From NCBI RefSeq assembly GCF_947487575.1, contig NZ_CANKXG010000003.1:1-64000 (forward strand): a DNA stretch of 64,000 nucleotides, written 5' to 3'. The DNA comes from an uncultured Algibacter sp. Lineage in GTDB: Bacteria > Bacteroidota > Bacteroidia > Flavobacteriales > Flavobacteriaceae. The notes under the pieces were generated by a model. The model did no database searches and had not been told where the DNA came from. It saw only the letters and a program-made list of their open reading frames with translations. Positions within the stretch are counted from its first letter, which is position 1; each line of letters opens with the position of its first letter. The position numbers and the translations under genes are program-made. Shown here piece after piece: positions 1 to 9,238 of the stretch.

Positions 1-16
1 ACAATCATATGATTGT
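1..16. promoter_or_regulatory. 16-bp perfect palindrome
   Basis: ACAATCATATGATTGT equals its own reverse complement. It lies about 80 bp beyond the stop of the aldA-like gene at the left window edge. A spacer-free palindrome is more like a protein-binding site than a terminator, but the gene it would serve is outside the window. The stretch from 17 to 93 shows nothing else recognisable. Confidence 0.3.
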
Positions 17-93
17 TCAGTTTTAATTAATAAATTTAATCCTTTAATAATCTGTATCGACTATTTAGGACTAGACATTCTTAATGATATTTA

Positions 94-1533
94 TTAGTAA
101 TACTTAGCATAAACTACACGAGTATGTAAGTACTCCTCCATGCCGTGCTTACCATCTGCGCCACCTACTCCAGATTTTTTCCAACCTGCATGAAAACCTT
201 GAATAGCTTCAAAATGTTCTCTATTTACATAAGTTTCTCCAAAATGTAAACTATTTGTAGCCTTCATAATGTTATTGAAATTTTCTGAGAATATTGACGA
301 TGTTAATCCAAATTGGCAATCATTTGATAATGCAATAGCTTCATCTAAAGTATTAAATTTCATTACTGGTAATACTGGTCCAAAAACTTCTTCTTGAATA
401 ATTTCAGATTGTTGAGAAACATTCGTTAAAAGCGTTGGCTCATAGAAATATCCTTTATCAAAATTTTCATGACGCCTACCGCCTACTAAAACTTCAGCCC
501 CTTCTTTTTTGGCAAATTCTACCATTTCTGAAATTTTATCTATTTGAGATTTAGACACCAAACTACTCATATCAGCATTTGTTCCTGTTAAAGCATCTTC
601 AACAGTAACCTGACTCATTTTTTTAGTTATTTTTTCAACAAACTCATCATAAATACTATCCTCTACATAAACACGTTCTGCACAGTTACATACTTGTCCG
701 CTAAAGATAACTTTTGATGACACTATTGAGTTTACAGCTAAATCCATATTAGCATCAGCACATACTATAGCAGGTGCTTTACCTCCTAATTCTAAAGATA
801 CTTTAGTTATATTTTCTGCTGCAGCAGATATAATTTGCTGACCTGCACCAACACTACCAGTTAAACTGATAATACCTGTAATAGGACTTTTTGAAAGCGC
901 ATTCCCAACCGTTCTACCTGCACCACAAACAAAATTTAATACACCTGCTGGCAAATCTATTTTTTGAATGAAATCTGCAAATTCCATAATGGTATTTGGC
1001 GCTTCAGAACTTGGTTTGATAACACATGTATTACCTGTAATTAAAGATGCCGCTACTTTTCTAGCCATTACAAAAAATGGGAAGTTCCAAGGACAAATAC
1101 CTACAGCTACTCCAATTGGAACTTTGTGTAAATAAATATGCTCTTTTTCTCTATCACTTTGAATAATCTCTCCCTCAATACGTCTTGCCCAACCTGCATT
1201 ATAATCAAAATAATCAGCTGTTACATCAATTTCAACTTGTGCTAAACCAATAACTTTGGCCTGCTCTTTAGATAACGTTTCAGCAAGAAAGACTCTGTTT
1301 TCTCTAATAACATCGGCCATTTTATGCAAAAACGCAGCTCTTTGTATTGCTGGCAAAGCTTCCCACGCTGGTTGTGCAGCTTGTGCCGCTTCAAGTGCAT
1401 TATTTGCATCTTCAACCGTACCAGAAGATATTGTACTAATTACTTCTTCAGTACATGGGTTTAATATTTCAATTACTGAAGTCGCTTTTGACTCAACAAA
1501 TTGTCCGTTAATGTATTGCTTATAATTTTTCAT
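94..1533 (-). CDS. aldA: Lactaldehyde dehydrogenase (AldA-type ALDH)
   Basis: NAD(P)-dependent aldehyde dehydrogenase expected to oxidise L-lactaldehyde, the product of rhamnulose-1-phosphate cleavage, to L-lactate in the cytoplasm. At 479 residues it has the length of E. coli AldA. The ALDH signatures are present: ICPWNFPF near 146-153, SLELGGK with the general base Glu248, and SGQVCNCAERVYV with the nucleophile Cys282. The GQVCNCAERVYV stretch is characteristic of the AldA/GabD-like branch. It is the last gene of the rhamnose cluster. It partly duplicates the dehydrogenase half of the fusion at 6917-9028, so it may act on a different aldehyde such as glycolaldehyde. The family is certain; the substrate is inferred from context. 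Confidence 0.88.
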   Translation of the reverse strand: MKNYKQYINGQFVESKATSVIEILNPCTEEVISTISSGTVEDANNALEAAQAAQPAWEALPAIQRAAFLHKMADVIRENRVFLAETLSKEQAKVIGLAQVEIDVTADYFDYNAGWARRIEGEIIQSDREKEHIYLHKVPIGVAVGICPWNFPFFVMARKVAASLITGNTCVIKPSSEAPNTIMEFADFIQKIDLPAGVLNFVCGAGRTVGNALSKSPITGIISLTGSVGAGQQIISAAAENITKVSLELGGKAPAIVCADANMDLAVNSIVSSKVIFSGQVCNCAERVYVEDSIYDEFVEKITKKMSQVTVEDALTGTNADMSSLVSKSQIDKISEMVEFAKKEGAEVLVGGRRHENFDKGYFYEPTLLTNVSQQSEIIQEEVFGPVLPVMKFNTLDEAIALSNDCQFGLTSSIFSENFNNIMKATNSLHFGETYVNREHFEAIQGFHAGWKKSGVGGADGKHGMEEYLHTRVVYAKYY

Positions 1534-1630
1534 AATGTTTTAGTTGGTTTAGTTATACGTTTCTTCTAATAGAAAGCCTATACATTTTTTATAGAAAAAC
1601 TTCCTTAACTTAGTCTTGCTAATTAAAAAA

Positions 1631-2779
1631 TCATTTTATTAAATGATTTGGAAAATCTGTTGTTTTCTCACAACATAATTGCTCCATAACCTGCTGTAAC
1701 TCTGTTTTTAATAATGATATAGTATGATTCCCTCCTTTATTACCTAATGCTGAAACACCATACATAAAGGAGCGTCCCATAAAAGTAAATTTAGCACCAG
1801 AAGCCATAGCTCTTGCAACATCTGGACCAGAACGAATACCACTATCCATCATCACTTCTATTTGGTCGCCATATTTTTCGGCAATACTTGCTAGTGGTTT
1901 TATTGTTGATTCTCCGGCATCTAGTTGTCTACCACCATGATTAGATACAATTATTCCGTCTAACCCTAATCGAATAGCTTGTTCTGCATCATAATGAGAA
2001 GCAACACCTTTTAAAACCAATTTACCTTTCCACATATCTCTAATTGGCTTGATTTTTTCTTCATTAAGTCTCCCAGAAAATGTTTGATCCATAAATTTAC
2101 CTAATTGTTTTAAATCTAAATTTTTAGGCATGTATGGTAATAAATTCGCGAAATTTGGAATTCCATGTTTTAAAGTTTGTAAACTCCAATGTGGTCTTCC
2201 AAAGGCCTGTAGAATATTACTAATATTCATTTTTGGTGGCATTGCCAATCCATTTCTAATATCTCTTGGTCTGAAACCAAAACTAGGCACATCGCATAAA
2301 ATAACTAAAACTGGACATTCTGCTGTTTCTGCCCTTTTTATAATATCGTCTCTTAAACTATCTTCTGTAGGGTGATATAATTGGAACCATGCTTTTCCTT
2401 CCGTTAATTCAGCTGCTCGCTCTATGCTTGTAGTTGTTACCGTACTGAGTATAAAAGGAATATTATGCTCAAAAGCTGATTTAGCTAAAATTTCAGGTGA
2501 ATTAGGCCACATTAAGCCTTGTAATCCTACAGGAGCAATACCAAAAGGCGCATCATATTCAATTCCAAACAACTTGGTTTTTTGAGAAGACCCATGATGT
2601 TTACGAAGATAATTAGGTTTAAGTTGTACCTCCCTCAATTCTGATGTATTTCTAATTAAATTAACATCTTCATTACAGCCTCCATCTAAATATTCAAAAG
2701 CAAACTTTGGAATTTTCTTTTGAGCTTTAGTTCTCAAATCATCAATAGATGGATATCGGGTATCAAACTTTACTGCCAT
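1631..2779 (-). CDS. lldD: FMN-dependent alpha-hydroxy-acid (L-lactate type) dehydrogenase
   Basis: Member of the LldD/glycolate oxidase family of flavoprotein TIM barrels. The strongest marker is the SNHGGRQLD motif carrying the catalytic His281 and Arg284. The DSGIRSGPDV phosphate-binding motif and the terminal FMGR loop are also present. Length 382 is usual. It should oxidise an L-2-hydroxy acid to the 2-oxo acid. In this cluster the obvious substrate is L-lactate made from rhamnose-derived lactaldehyde, giving pyruvate. It starts 9 nt after the tandem aldolase gene, so the two are cotranscribed. There is no signal peptide. Substrate is inferred; glycolate or another hydroxy acid is possible. 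Confidence 0.82.
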   Translation of the reverse strand: MAVKFDTRYPSIDDLRTKAQKKIPKFAFEYLDGGCNEDVNLIRNTSELREVQLKPNYLRKHHGSSQKTKLFGIEYDAPFGIAPVGLQGLMWPNSPEILAKSAFEHNIPFILSTVTTTSIERAAELTEGKAWFQLYHPTEDSLRDDIIKRAETAECPVLVILCDVPSFGFRPRDIRNGLAMPPKMNISNILQAFGRPHWSLQTLKHGIPNFANLLPYMPKNLDLKQLGKFMDQTFSGRLNEEKIKPIRDMWKGKLVLKGVASHYDAEQAIRLGLDGIIVSNHGGRQLDAGESTIKPLASIAEKYGDQIEVMMDSGIRSGPDVARAMASGAKFTFMGRSFMYGVSALGNKGGNHTISLLKTELQQVMEQLCCEKTTDFPNHLIK

Positions 2780-2788
2780 AATGTTTTA

Positions 2789-4078
2789 TTATGATAAGAA
2801 TTTCTTTCTTAAATCTTCTACTTGTTCATCATTAATAGCCACCATATCTCCAAGAGAGTTCCCTAAGACAATAGATTTAGCACTAAACTCAGCTACCTCT
2901 AAATAATCAAAGGTTTGTAAAAGTTTATCTCCAGTAATAATAACTGAATCGTTTTCAATGATTAAAGCAGTAGAACAATCATCTACCATTTGAGAATTAT
3001 TGTTTTTCCTGAAATGGTCACCATATTTAACAGCACTAATATCTTGTAAAAAGATCCAACTTTCTGGAATAGTTCTAACATTTAAATATTCTCCTGTAAC
3101 TCCAAATGCCATTAAATAAGGCGACTGAGTCATAATAATAGAATTAACATCTGGATTACGATTGTAGATTTCTTGGTGAATCCATGTAGCTCTACTAGGA
3201 ATTTTTCCAGCTTCTCGCTTTCCGTCTTTAATCTGTACTATATCGTCAACATCTATATCCCAACGATTTATACCTGTAGGTGTTATTAAAAAGTCGTTAT
3301 CTTTCCATCGCATAGAAACAGTTCCGTAAGAACTTATCATAAGGCCTTGCTGGCAAGAACGTTGTACAATTTGACAAATTTCTAAACGCTTTTCATTTTC
3401 ATCTGAAGGATATTCTGTATTTTCCATTTCTGGCAACACACCAGTAGCCTGTGCTTCAAATTCATCAATCTGATTGTCAGTTAAATATTTTGGTGTCCCT
3501 ATTTGAGAACCATATAAAATAGTACTAGCACAAAACTCTAAAGCTTCAAAACGCTCAAAAGCATCAGTTAAATCACTACCACCTAAAACGGTTCCATGAT
3601 TTTCCATTATTATAGCTTTATATCCTTTTTTAAATTCGTCTGCTATAACCTCTCCTAATTCTTCACTTCCAGGGATTCTATAGTCTGCGTAACCAATAGG
3701 CCCACAAATATGCTTTGCTTGTGAAATAATATTAGTATTAGGTATTTGACGCACAATACTAAAAGAGACTAAAGCTGGAGGATGGGCATGAATTACTGAT
3801 TTAATATCAGGTCTTCCTTCATAAATAGCTTTATGAAACGGAAATTCTGAAGATGGCTTGTGCTTTCCTATAATGGTTCCATCTTTTTTAACACATATAA
3901 TATCTGAAGGTCTTAACGAACCTTTATCAACAGCTGATGGTGTAACCCATATGTCGCCACTATCATCAATAATAGATATATTTCCACCAGAAGTGGTAGT
4001 CATTCCTCTTTTATAGATTCTATCTATAATTTCGGTAATTTGATCTCTTGGGTGTATTAACTTTATATTTTTTGACAT
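2789..4078 (-). CDS. Tandem class II aldolase/adducin-like protein, second half degenerate
   Basis: Two class II aldolase (FucA/AraD/RhaD fold) domains in one chain of 429 residues. Domain 1, about 5-205, keeps the active site: Glu78 in PSSEFPFHK, His97 and His99 in IHAHPP, and His161 in MENHG. Domain 2, about 230-429, keeps the fold signature (SSYGTVSMRW, FLITPTGINRW, IHQEIYNRNPDV). The equivalent of HAHP is TQSP and the Glu is lost, so it cannot bind zinc in the usual way. It may be structural or regulatory. The substrate could be L-fuculose-1-phosphate or another deoxy-sugar phosphate, because a separate rhamnulose-1-phosphate aldolase lies at 6917-9028. It sits between the kinase and the lldD-like gene in the same transcription unit. 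Confidence 0.75.
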   Translation of the reverse strand: MSKNIKLIHPRDQITEIIDRIYKRGMTTTSGGNISIIDDSGDIWVTPSAVDKGSLRPSDIICVKKDGTIIGKHKPSSEFPFHKAIYEGRPDIKSVIHAHPPALVSFSIVRQIPNTNIISQAKHICGPIGYADYRIPGSEELGEVIADEFKKGYKAIIMENHGTVLGGSDLTDAFERFEALEFCASTILYGSQIGTPKYLTDNQIDEFEAQATGVLPEMENTEYPSDENEKRLEICQIVQRSCQQGLMISSYGTVSMRWKDNDFLITPTGINRWDIDVDDIVQIKDGKREAGKIPSRATWIHQEIYNRNPDVNSIIMTQSPYLMAFGVTGEYLNVRTIPESWIFLQDISAVKYGDHFRKNNNSQMVDDCSTALIIENDSVIITGDKLLQTFDYLEVAEFSAKSIVLGNSLGDMVAINDEQVEDLRKKFLS

Positions 4079-4144
4079 TTTATATAATTTGAAATGAAAT
4101 ATTTAGTAGTAAATAAAATTCATTAATATTTGTATTTTTAAAAA

Positions 4145-5518
4145 CTAACCTTTTACAATAAAGGGCACATGTTTTTTTAGTGCATAATTTTGTTTAAGAA
4201 ACTTAGAATTCAATTTGTTATCAGAAATTGATATTGCCGCTCCTAAGGCTGATCCCAAAGAAGCATCTGTTGTACTTATTTTTTTATCTCTGAAATGGTG
4301 TGAAAGGAGCTTTATATAGATATCATTGTTACTAAAACCGCCATCTACATATATTCTTGCAATACTATCACCTCCTAGGGCTTCCTTAATACATTTGATT
4401 TGCAATAAAACAAGTTCAATCATTAACTGATGGTAGGCGTGCTCGTATTTATGATAAGATATATCTGTTTCTTCAGGCATATTTTCATCTATTATGCTAT
4501 CCCATCTGTAACTATGCTTAAAGTCTTTTACAATTTCAAAATAGGTATCATAATCAAACTTTACAGAACGGTGATAATCACCATTAACACCAAAATGTTT
4601 ATCTAATTTTGTAACCTGCAATTTATATTCGTTACCTAAAAATATACGGGAAGCATTAACAGGTTTACCATTAATCCGCATATAGTTTAGTGTATCTTCT
4701 TTGTAAGTAGTAGCTAAATTAGAATTGTCTGCAAAAGGATTAAAAACAATACTCCAAGTACCTGTTGATACCAGAATAAATTTTTTCTTAATACTTCTAA
4801 CATAAGGTAATAAAGCTGCAGAACTATCATGAATACCTACACCAATTTTTATACGACTACCATTGTAGTTCATATTTATACTTGTTTCTGTAGAAACTAT
4901 AGGTGGTAAAATTCTATCAAAACCCTCGCTATAAACCCAACTATGGTAATCTTTTTTACCGTAATCCCACAATGCTGTATGGCAACCAATACTTGTATAT
5001 TCACTTAAAGCAATACCTGTAAAAACATAGCTCAAATATTGTGGCAAGTGTAAAGAATATTTGATTTTTTTATAAACCTCAGGTTTGGTTAACTTTATCC
5101 AGTATAACTGCAATCCAGAATTTAACATTCCTAAATCTGCACAACCTGTATCTTTAAGAAATTCTTCTTTCGGCCCATAAGTTTCAAAGAAAGAAGAAAC
5201 AATGTTTGCTGGTAATGACTTCGTATAATTATACAATGGTGTTAACGGGTTTCCATTTTCATCTATATGAACTAAACTAGCTCCATAAGTTGAAAAATTA
5301 ATAGCCTTAACATCGTACTTATTCGATTTTAGAATTCTATCAAAAACTTCTTTTAACCATTTTTTTAGCGCAGGAAGGTTTTCGGTAGGATGCCCATCTT
5401 CGTCTTCAATTTCATCAAAAGAAATGTACTCTTTATGAACTTCTTTAAAATTTTTATCAAATAAGAAGAACTTTTTATTAGTTTTACCTATATCAAATAC
5501 AGCTGTTACCTTTTTCAT
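4145..5518 (-). CDS. rhaB: FGGY-family carbohydrate kinase, probable L-rhamnulokinase
   Basis: Cytoplasmic sugar kinase of the FGGY family, expected to phosphorylate L-rhamnulose at O1 with ATP. The N-terminal phosphate-binding loop reads FDIGKTNKKFF. The second domain carries GVGIHDSSAAL with the likely catalytic base Asp231, VSTGTWSI, and the ATP-binding YVDGGFSNND near 391-400. Length 457 is somewhat short for the family but complete at both ends. It starts 9 nt downstream of the rhamnose isomerase stop, which supports rhamnulokinase. Fuculokinase is the alternative, since the next gene is a fuculose-type aldolase. No signal peptide. Confidence 0.8.
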   Translation of the reverse strand: MKKVTAVFDIGKTNKKFFLFDKNFKEVHKEYISFDEIEDEDGHPTENLPALKKWLKEVFDRILKSNKYDVKAINFSTYGASLVHIDENGNPLTPLYNYTKSLPANIVSSFFETYGPKEEFLKDTGCADLGMLNSGLQLYWIKLTKPEVYKKIKYSLHLPQYLSYVFTGIALSEYTSIGCHTALWDYGKKDYHSWVYSEGFDRILPPIVSTETSINMNYNGSRIKIGVGIHDSSAALLPYVRSIKKKFILVSTGTWSIVFNPFADNSNLATTYKEDTLNYMRINGKPVNASRIFLGNEYKLQVTKLDKHFGVNGDYHRSVKFDYDTYFEIVKDFKHSYRWDSIIDENMPEETDISYHKYEHAYHQLMIELVLLQIKCIKEALGGDSIARIYVDGGFSNNDIYIKLLSHHFRDKKISTTDASLGSALGAAISISDNKLNSKFLKQNYALKKHVPFIVKG

Positions 5519-5527
5519 AGTAAAAAA

Positions 5528-6808
5528 TTAAAGTCCTGTAGCTACTGTATTTCTTCCTCTTTCTTTAATTAGTGCATCTCTAACCTTTAAATCTCTATAA
5601 GCACCAATAGGACTTAAAACTCCACCACTATTTAAACGTGCCTTTTCTATTAAAGGCCTAACATCTGTTCTATAAGCTCCTTGCAAAATTTCTTGACATT
5701 TAACAACATCATTATCCATTTGCGCCACCCTTAATGCTGATTGATCTATAAGCATTGCTTTAGCGTAAGCCTCTTGAATAGCCTCTAAAGATTGAATTAA
5801 ATCTTCTAAAGGGTCTTTCACATTATGACTTGCGTCAATCATCCATGCTAAATCTGGGTTTTGTGGGTTGTTTTGCATTCCATAAACCAATTCATTAAAA
5901 ATCAAAAATAATGCATAAGGCTTAATACTTCCCACGGTTAAATCGTCATCACCATACTTACTATCGTTAAAGTGGAAACCTCCCAATTTACCTTTTAATT
6001 GTAAAATTGAAACAATTTGTTCTATATTACTATTTGGTAAGTGATGTCCTAAATCTACAAGTGTATAAGCTTTATCGCCACACCCATTAGCCAACATAAG
6101 AGAAGCACCCCAATCCTGAATAACCGTACTATAAAAGTTTGGCTCGTAAGGTTTATATTCTACTAATAATTTCCAATCATCCGGAAGACCTTTGTAGATA
6201 TCTATTAAGCTATCTTGAGTATTCTGAAATGCAGTTTGGAAATTATTTTGACCAGGAAAACAAGATCCATCAGCTAACCAAACAGTTAAACTTTTTGAAC
6301 CTAATTTATTCCCTATATTTATTACATCTAAATTATGAGCAATAGCTTGATCTCTAACCGCCTTACTTGTATTGCTTAAAGAACCATACTTATAGCTTTC
6401 TTTAGCATCTTTTTGATCTTGAAAGGTATTAGAATTTACAGAATCAAATTTAATATTAAGTGAATCGGCACGTTCTTTTATAGCTGCATAGTCCGAAGGT
6501 ATATCCCAAGGAATATGCAAAGATACTGCACCTGCAGTTTGAGTTAAACTATGTAAAACTCCAACATCATCAATTTTTTGCTCTAAATTGGAAGGCTCTC
6601 CATAAAAAGAAAAACGTCCAAAACGCGTTCCTCCGGCACCTAATGCCCAACTAGGAATAGCAACTTGAAAATCGGCTAATTTGGATATGATACTATTAAC
6701 ATCAAAGCCATTTTTACTTAATTTGTTTGCCAGAAAATCAAAACTCTCATTATGATTTTCCAATCCCTTTTTATTATAATCTGATATTTGCTCTTTTTGT
6801 ATTTTCAT
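5528..6808 (-). CDS. rhaI: L-rhamnose isomerase, Pseudomonas stutzeri type
   Basis: Metal-dependent TIM-barrel aldose-ketose isomerase converting L-rhamnose to L-rhamnulose in the cytoplasm. The sequence matches the P. stutzeri RhaI type rather than E. coli RhaA. The four metal ligands line up at a constant offset of two from the reference numbering as I recall it: Glu217 (LLVEYK), Asp252 (LVDLGHH), His279 (GGFHFND) and Asp325 (WMIDASHN). Length 426 is typical. A hairpin with a T-run lies between this gene and the upstream rhaEW gene, so its expression may be set partly by read-through or by its own promoter. Relaxed substrate range is known for this type. Confidence 0.9.
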   Translation of the reverse strand: MKIQKEQISDYNKKGLENHNESFDFLANKLSKNGFDVNSIISKLADFQVAIPSWALGAGGTRFGRFSFYGEPSNLEQKIDDVGVLHSLTQTAGAVSLHIPWDIPSDYAAIKERADSLNIKFDSVNSNTFQDQKDAKESYKYGSLSNTSKAVRDQAIAHNLDVINIGNKLGSKSLTVWLADGSCFPGQNNFQTAFQNTQDSLIDIYKGLPDDWKLLVEYKPYEPNFYSTVIQDWGASLMLANGCGDKAYTLVDLGHHLPNSNIEQIVSILQLKGKLGGFHFNDSKYGDDDLTVGSIKPYALFLIFNELVYGMQNNPQNPDLAWMIDASHNVKDPLEDLIQSLEAIQEAYAKAMLIDQSALRVAQMDNDVVKCQEILQGAYRTDVRPLIEKARLNSGGVLSPIGAYRDLKVRDALIKERGRNTVATGL

Positions 6809-6831
6809 AATTTTAACATCTTCAAATAAAA

Positions 6832-6881
6832 AAAAGAAAACCTCATAAACTCCATCTGGAATTTATGGAAGTTTTCCTTTT
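6832..6881 (-). terminator. Rho-independent terminator or attenuator between rhaEW and rhaI
   Basis: In the minus-strand transcript an imperfect stem (arms about 6858-6881 and 6832-6853) closes a 4-nt loop. It is followed at once by a run of eight T before ATTTG. The layout is that of an intrinsic terminator, yet it sits inside the rhamnose gene set, 36 nt after the rhaEW stop and 24 nt before the rhaI start. It would lower the downstream genes relative to rhaEW. Confidence 0.55.
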
Positions 6882-6916
6882 ACTCAACTAAACTAAACAA
6901 TATTTTTACTATTTTT

Positions 6917-9028
6917 TTATCTTACAAAAGCATTTGCCATTCCACCATCAACATTAATAATGTTTCCTGTAGATTTGTCAAGTATACCTACTAAAGAAAA
7001 TACACCGTTTGCAATATCATTTGGTGTAATAATTTCATTTAATAAGTTTCTTTTTGCATAAAATGCTGGAAGTTCCTCAACGGTAATTCCGTTAGCTTTG
7101 GCTCTACCTTCTGCCCAAGCACCTTCCCATATTTTACTTCCTACAATAACGCCATCAGGGTTTACTGTGTTTACACGTACTTTATCTTTAGCTAATTCAG
7201 CAGCTAATAAACGAACCATGTGCTGTTGTGCTGCCTTAGCAGTACCGTAAGCTACGTTATTTGGACCAGCTACTAAGCCATTTTTACTTGCAATAGCAAT
7301 ATAATCTCCGCCTAGACCTTGTTTACGAGTAATTGCAGAGAATTGTTTTGCTAAGTCAAACTGACCTTTAACTAATATACTTTGTAATATATTCCAATCT
7401 TTATCTGTTGTATCTAACAAAGGTTTAGAAATTGCTAACCCTGCACTATGTACAATAATATCAACACCTCCAAATTCAATAACTGCCTTTTTATAAGCAC
7501 TTGCTATAGATTCAGTATTTGTTACATCACAAATAGCATAAGTAGAAACATCTCTAGCATAAGTTCCATTTGCTTCAATAAGTGCTTCTTCATTAATATC
7601 TGTAAGTACAACATTAGCACCTTCAGCAGCTAATTTATCAGCAATTGCTTTACCTATTCCGCCACCTGCTCCTGTAACCAAAGCTACTTTTCGAGATAAT
7701 GGCTTTTCTTTTGGCATACGTTGTAGCTTAGCTTCTTCTAACAACCAATACTCAATATCAAAAGCTTCTTGTCTTGGTAGTGAAGTATATTCTGTAATAG
7801 CTTCAGCACCACGCATTACGTTTATTGCATTTATGTAAAACTCATTAGCTACACGAGTGGTTTGCTTATTTTTTGCAAAACTAAACATACCAACACCAGG
7901 GTATATAATGATTACTGGATTTGCATCACGCATTGCAGGACTATTGCCCTTCTTACATGTATTATAGTAATCAGCATATTCTTGTCTATAAGCTTCAAAT
8001 GCTGGTTCTAATTTCTTTAAGATTGCATCAGCATCAGATAAATCTTCATTTTTATCTAAGGTTAATACTAACGGCTGAATTTTTGTTCTTAAAAAGTGGT
8101 CTGGACACGATGTACCCATTGGCGCCAATCTTTCTAAATCATTACTATTGATGTACTCCATGACTACATCTGTATCAGAAAAATGACCAATCATTCTGTT
8201 TTCGGAAGAACACAACCCTCTTAGCAAAGGCATAATTTGAGCTGCTTTTTCTAAACGTTCATTTTTTGGCAAACTCTCAATTTTTTGTCCACCAAATACA
8301 CTTCCTTTTTCTTTAATTTTTTTGGCAATAAATTCAGAAGCCATTTCAATAACTTCTAAACTATTCATATAACACTCATAAGATGTATCTCCCCATGTAA
8401 ATAAACCATGGCTCCCTAAAACAATACCTCTAATACCTGGGTTATCAGCTAAACATTTTTCAATTTGCAGACCTAAATCAAAACCTGGTCGTTGCCATGG
8501 TACCCAACCCATAGTATCTCCCCAAATTTCTTTGGTTACTTGCTTACTATCTTTTGCTGCTGCAACTGCAATTAAAGCATCCGGATGTAAGTGATCTATA
8601 TGAGCAAATGGTAATAATCCATGAAGTGGCGTGTCAATTGAAGGCGCTTTACTATCTAAATCATAAATACTATGATTAAATAAACCTACCATACGATCTT
8701 CATCTTCTATGCCTCCATAAACATTTTTTAAATTACGTAAGCGATCCACATAAATACCAGCAATACCTGCTCTATTTAAAGTACCTATATCACCACCAGA
8801 ACCCTTAATCCACATTACCTCAACATCCTCATTGGTAAGAGGATCTTTTTCTACGGTTCTACAGCTTGTATTTCCACCACCATAATTAGTGATTCTTAAA
8901 TCTGCCCCTAAAATATTTGAGCGGTATAAAAATAAATCTACTTGATTATCTCCAAGTGATGCAGCTTTTGCTTCATCCCACAAATAATCCACATATTTAA
9001 ATTTTTTTGTATTGGTAATTTCTTCCAT
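6917..9028 (-). CDS. rhaEW: Bifunctional rhamnulose-1-phosphate aldolase / lactaldehyde dehydrogenase
   Basis: Fusion of a class II aldolase domain (about 1-430) with a short-chain dehydrogenase domain (about 440-703), the architecture known as RhaEW/YuxG. The aldolase half contains HIDHLHPDALIAV and LGSHGLFTWG, which supply zinc-binding His residues. It cleaves L-rhamnulose-1-phosphate to dihydroxyacetone phosphate and L-lactaldehyde. The dehydrogenase half has the Rossmann motif TGAGGGIG and the YGTAK catalytic Tyr/Lys pair, and oxidises L-lactaldehyde to L-lactate. Length 703 is usual. It is the first gene of the rhamnose unit, with a promoter-like arrangement 26-61 nt upstream of the ATG. 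A hairpin follows the stop. Confidence 0.92.
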   Translation of the reverse strand: MEEITNTKKFKYVDYLWDEAKAASLGDNQVDLFLYRSNILGADLRITNYGGGNTSCRTVEKDPLTNEDVEVMWIKGSGGDIGTLNRAGIAGIYVDRLRNLKNVYGGIEDEDRMVGLFNHSIYDLDSKAPSIDTPLHGLLPFAHIDHLHPDALIAVAAAKDSKQVTKEIWGDTMGWVPWQRPGFDLGLQIEKCLADNPGIRGIVLGSHGLFTWGDTSYECYMNSLEVIEMASEFIAKKIKEKGSVFGGQKIESLPKNERLEKAAQIMPLLRGLCSSENRMIGHFSDTDVVMEYINSNDLERLAPMGTSCPDHFLRTKIQPLVLTLDKNEDLSDADAILKKLEPAFEAYRQEYADYYNTCKKGNSPAMRDANPVIIIYPGVGMFSFAKNKQTTRVANEFYINAINVMRGAEAITEYTSLPRQEAFDIEYWLLEEAKLQRMPKEKPLSRKVALVTGAGGGIGKAIADKLAAEGANVVLTDINEEALIEANGTYARDVSTYAICDVTNTESIASAYKKAVIEFGGVDIIVHSAGLAISKPLLDTTDKDWNILQSILVKGQFDLAKQFSAITRKQGLGGDYIAIASKNGLVAGPNNVAYGTAKAAQQHMVRLLAAELAKDKVRVNTVNPDGVIVGSKIWEGAWAEGRAKANGITVEELPAFYAKRNLLNEIITPNDIANGVFSLVGILDKSTGNIINVDGGMANAFVR

Positions 9029-9053
9029 ATTGATGTAAAATAAATTATAGAAC

Positions 9054-9089
9054 CAAAAATATAGTACACTAAAAACTTTTGTATCCTGT
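9054..9089 (-). promoter_or_regulatory. Promoter of the rhamnose catabolic unit with ACAGGATA element
   Basis: On the minus strand TATTTTTG (9061 to 9054) matches the Bacteroidota -7 consensus TAnnTTTG and lies 26 nt before the rhaEW ATG. Twenty nt upstream is ACAGGATA (9089 to 9082), taking the place of the usual -33 TTG. The same pairing recurs before four other units in this window. Such a layout suggests an activator that overlaps the -33 region. Confidence 0.55.
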
Positions 9090-9094
9090 ACTAT
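9061..9094. promoter_or_regulatory. Inverted repeat ATAGTACA-N18-TGTACTAT in the rhaEW promoter
   Basis: Two perfect 8-bp arms (9061-9068 and 9087-9094) are separated by 18 bp. The right arm overlaps the ACAGGATA element and the left arm abuts the -7 box, so a bound dimer would cover the promoter. A GntR-type repressor from the adjacent genes could use such a site; that link is inferred. Confidence 0.4.
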
Positions 9095-9238
9095 GCCGTA
9101 AAAATGAATATTACTTTAAAGAATTTAAAATTATAACCCACAAAAGCTCGCGAAGTACTATTATTCATAATATAATTAAGTTTTCTGATAGCTGTAAATT
9201 TTTATATTTTTTTAGAATCCATTAAAAAGATTATAACA

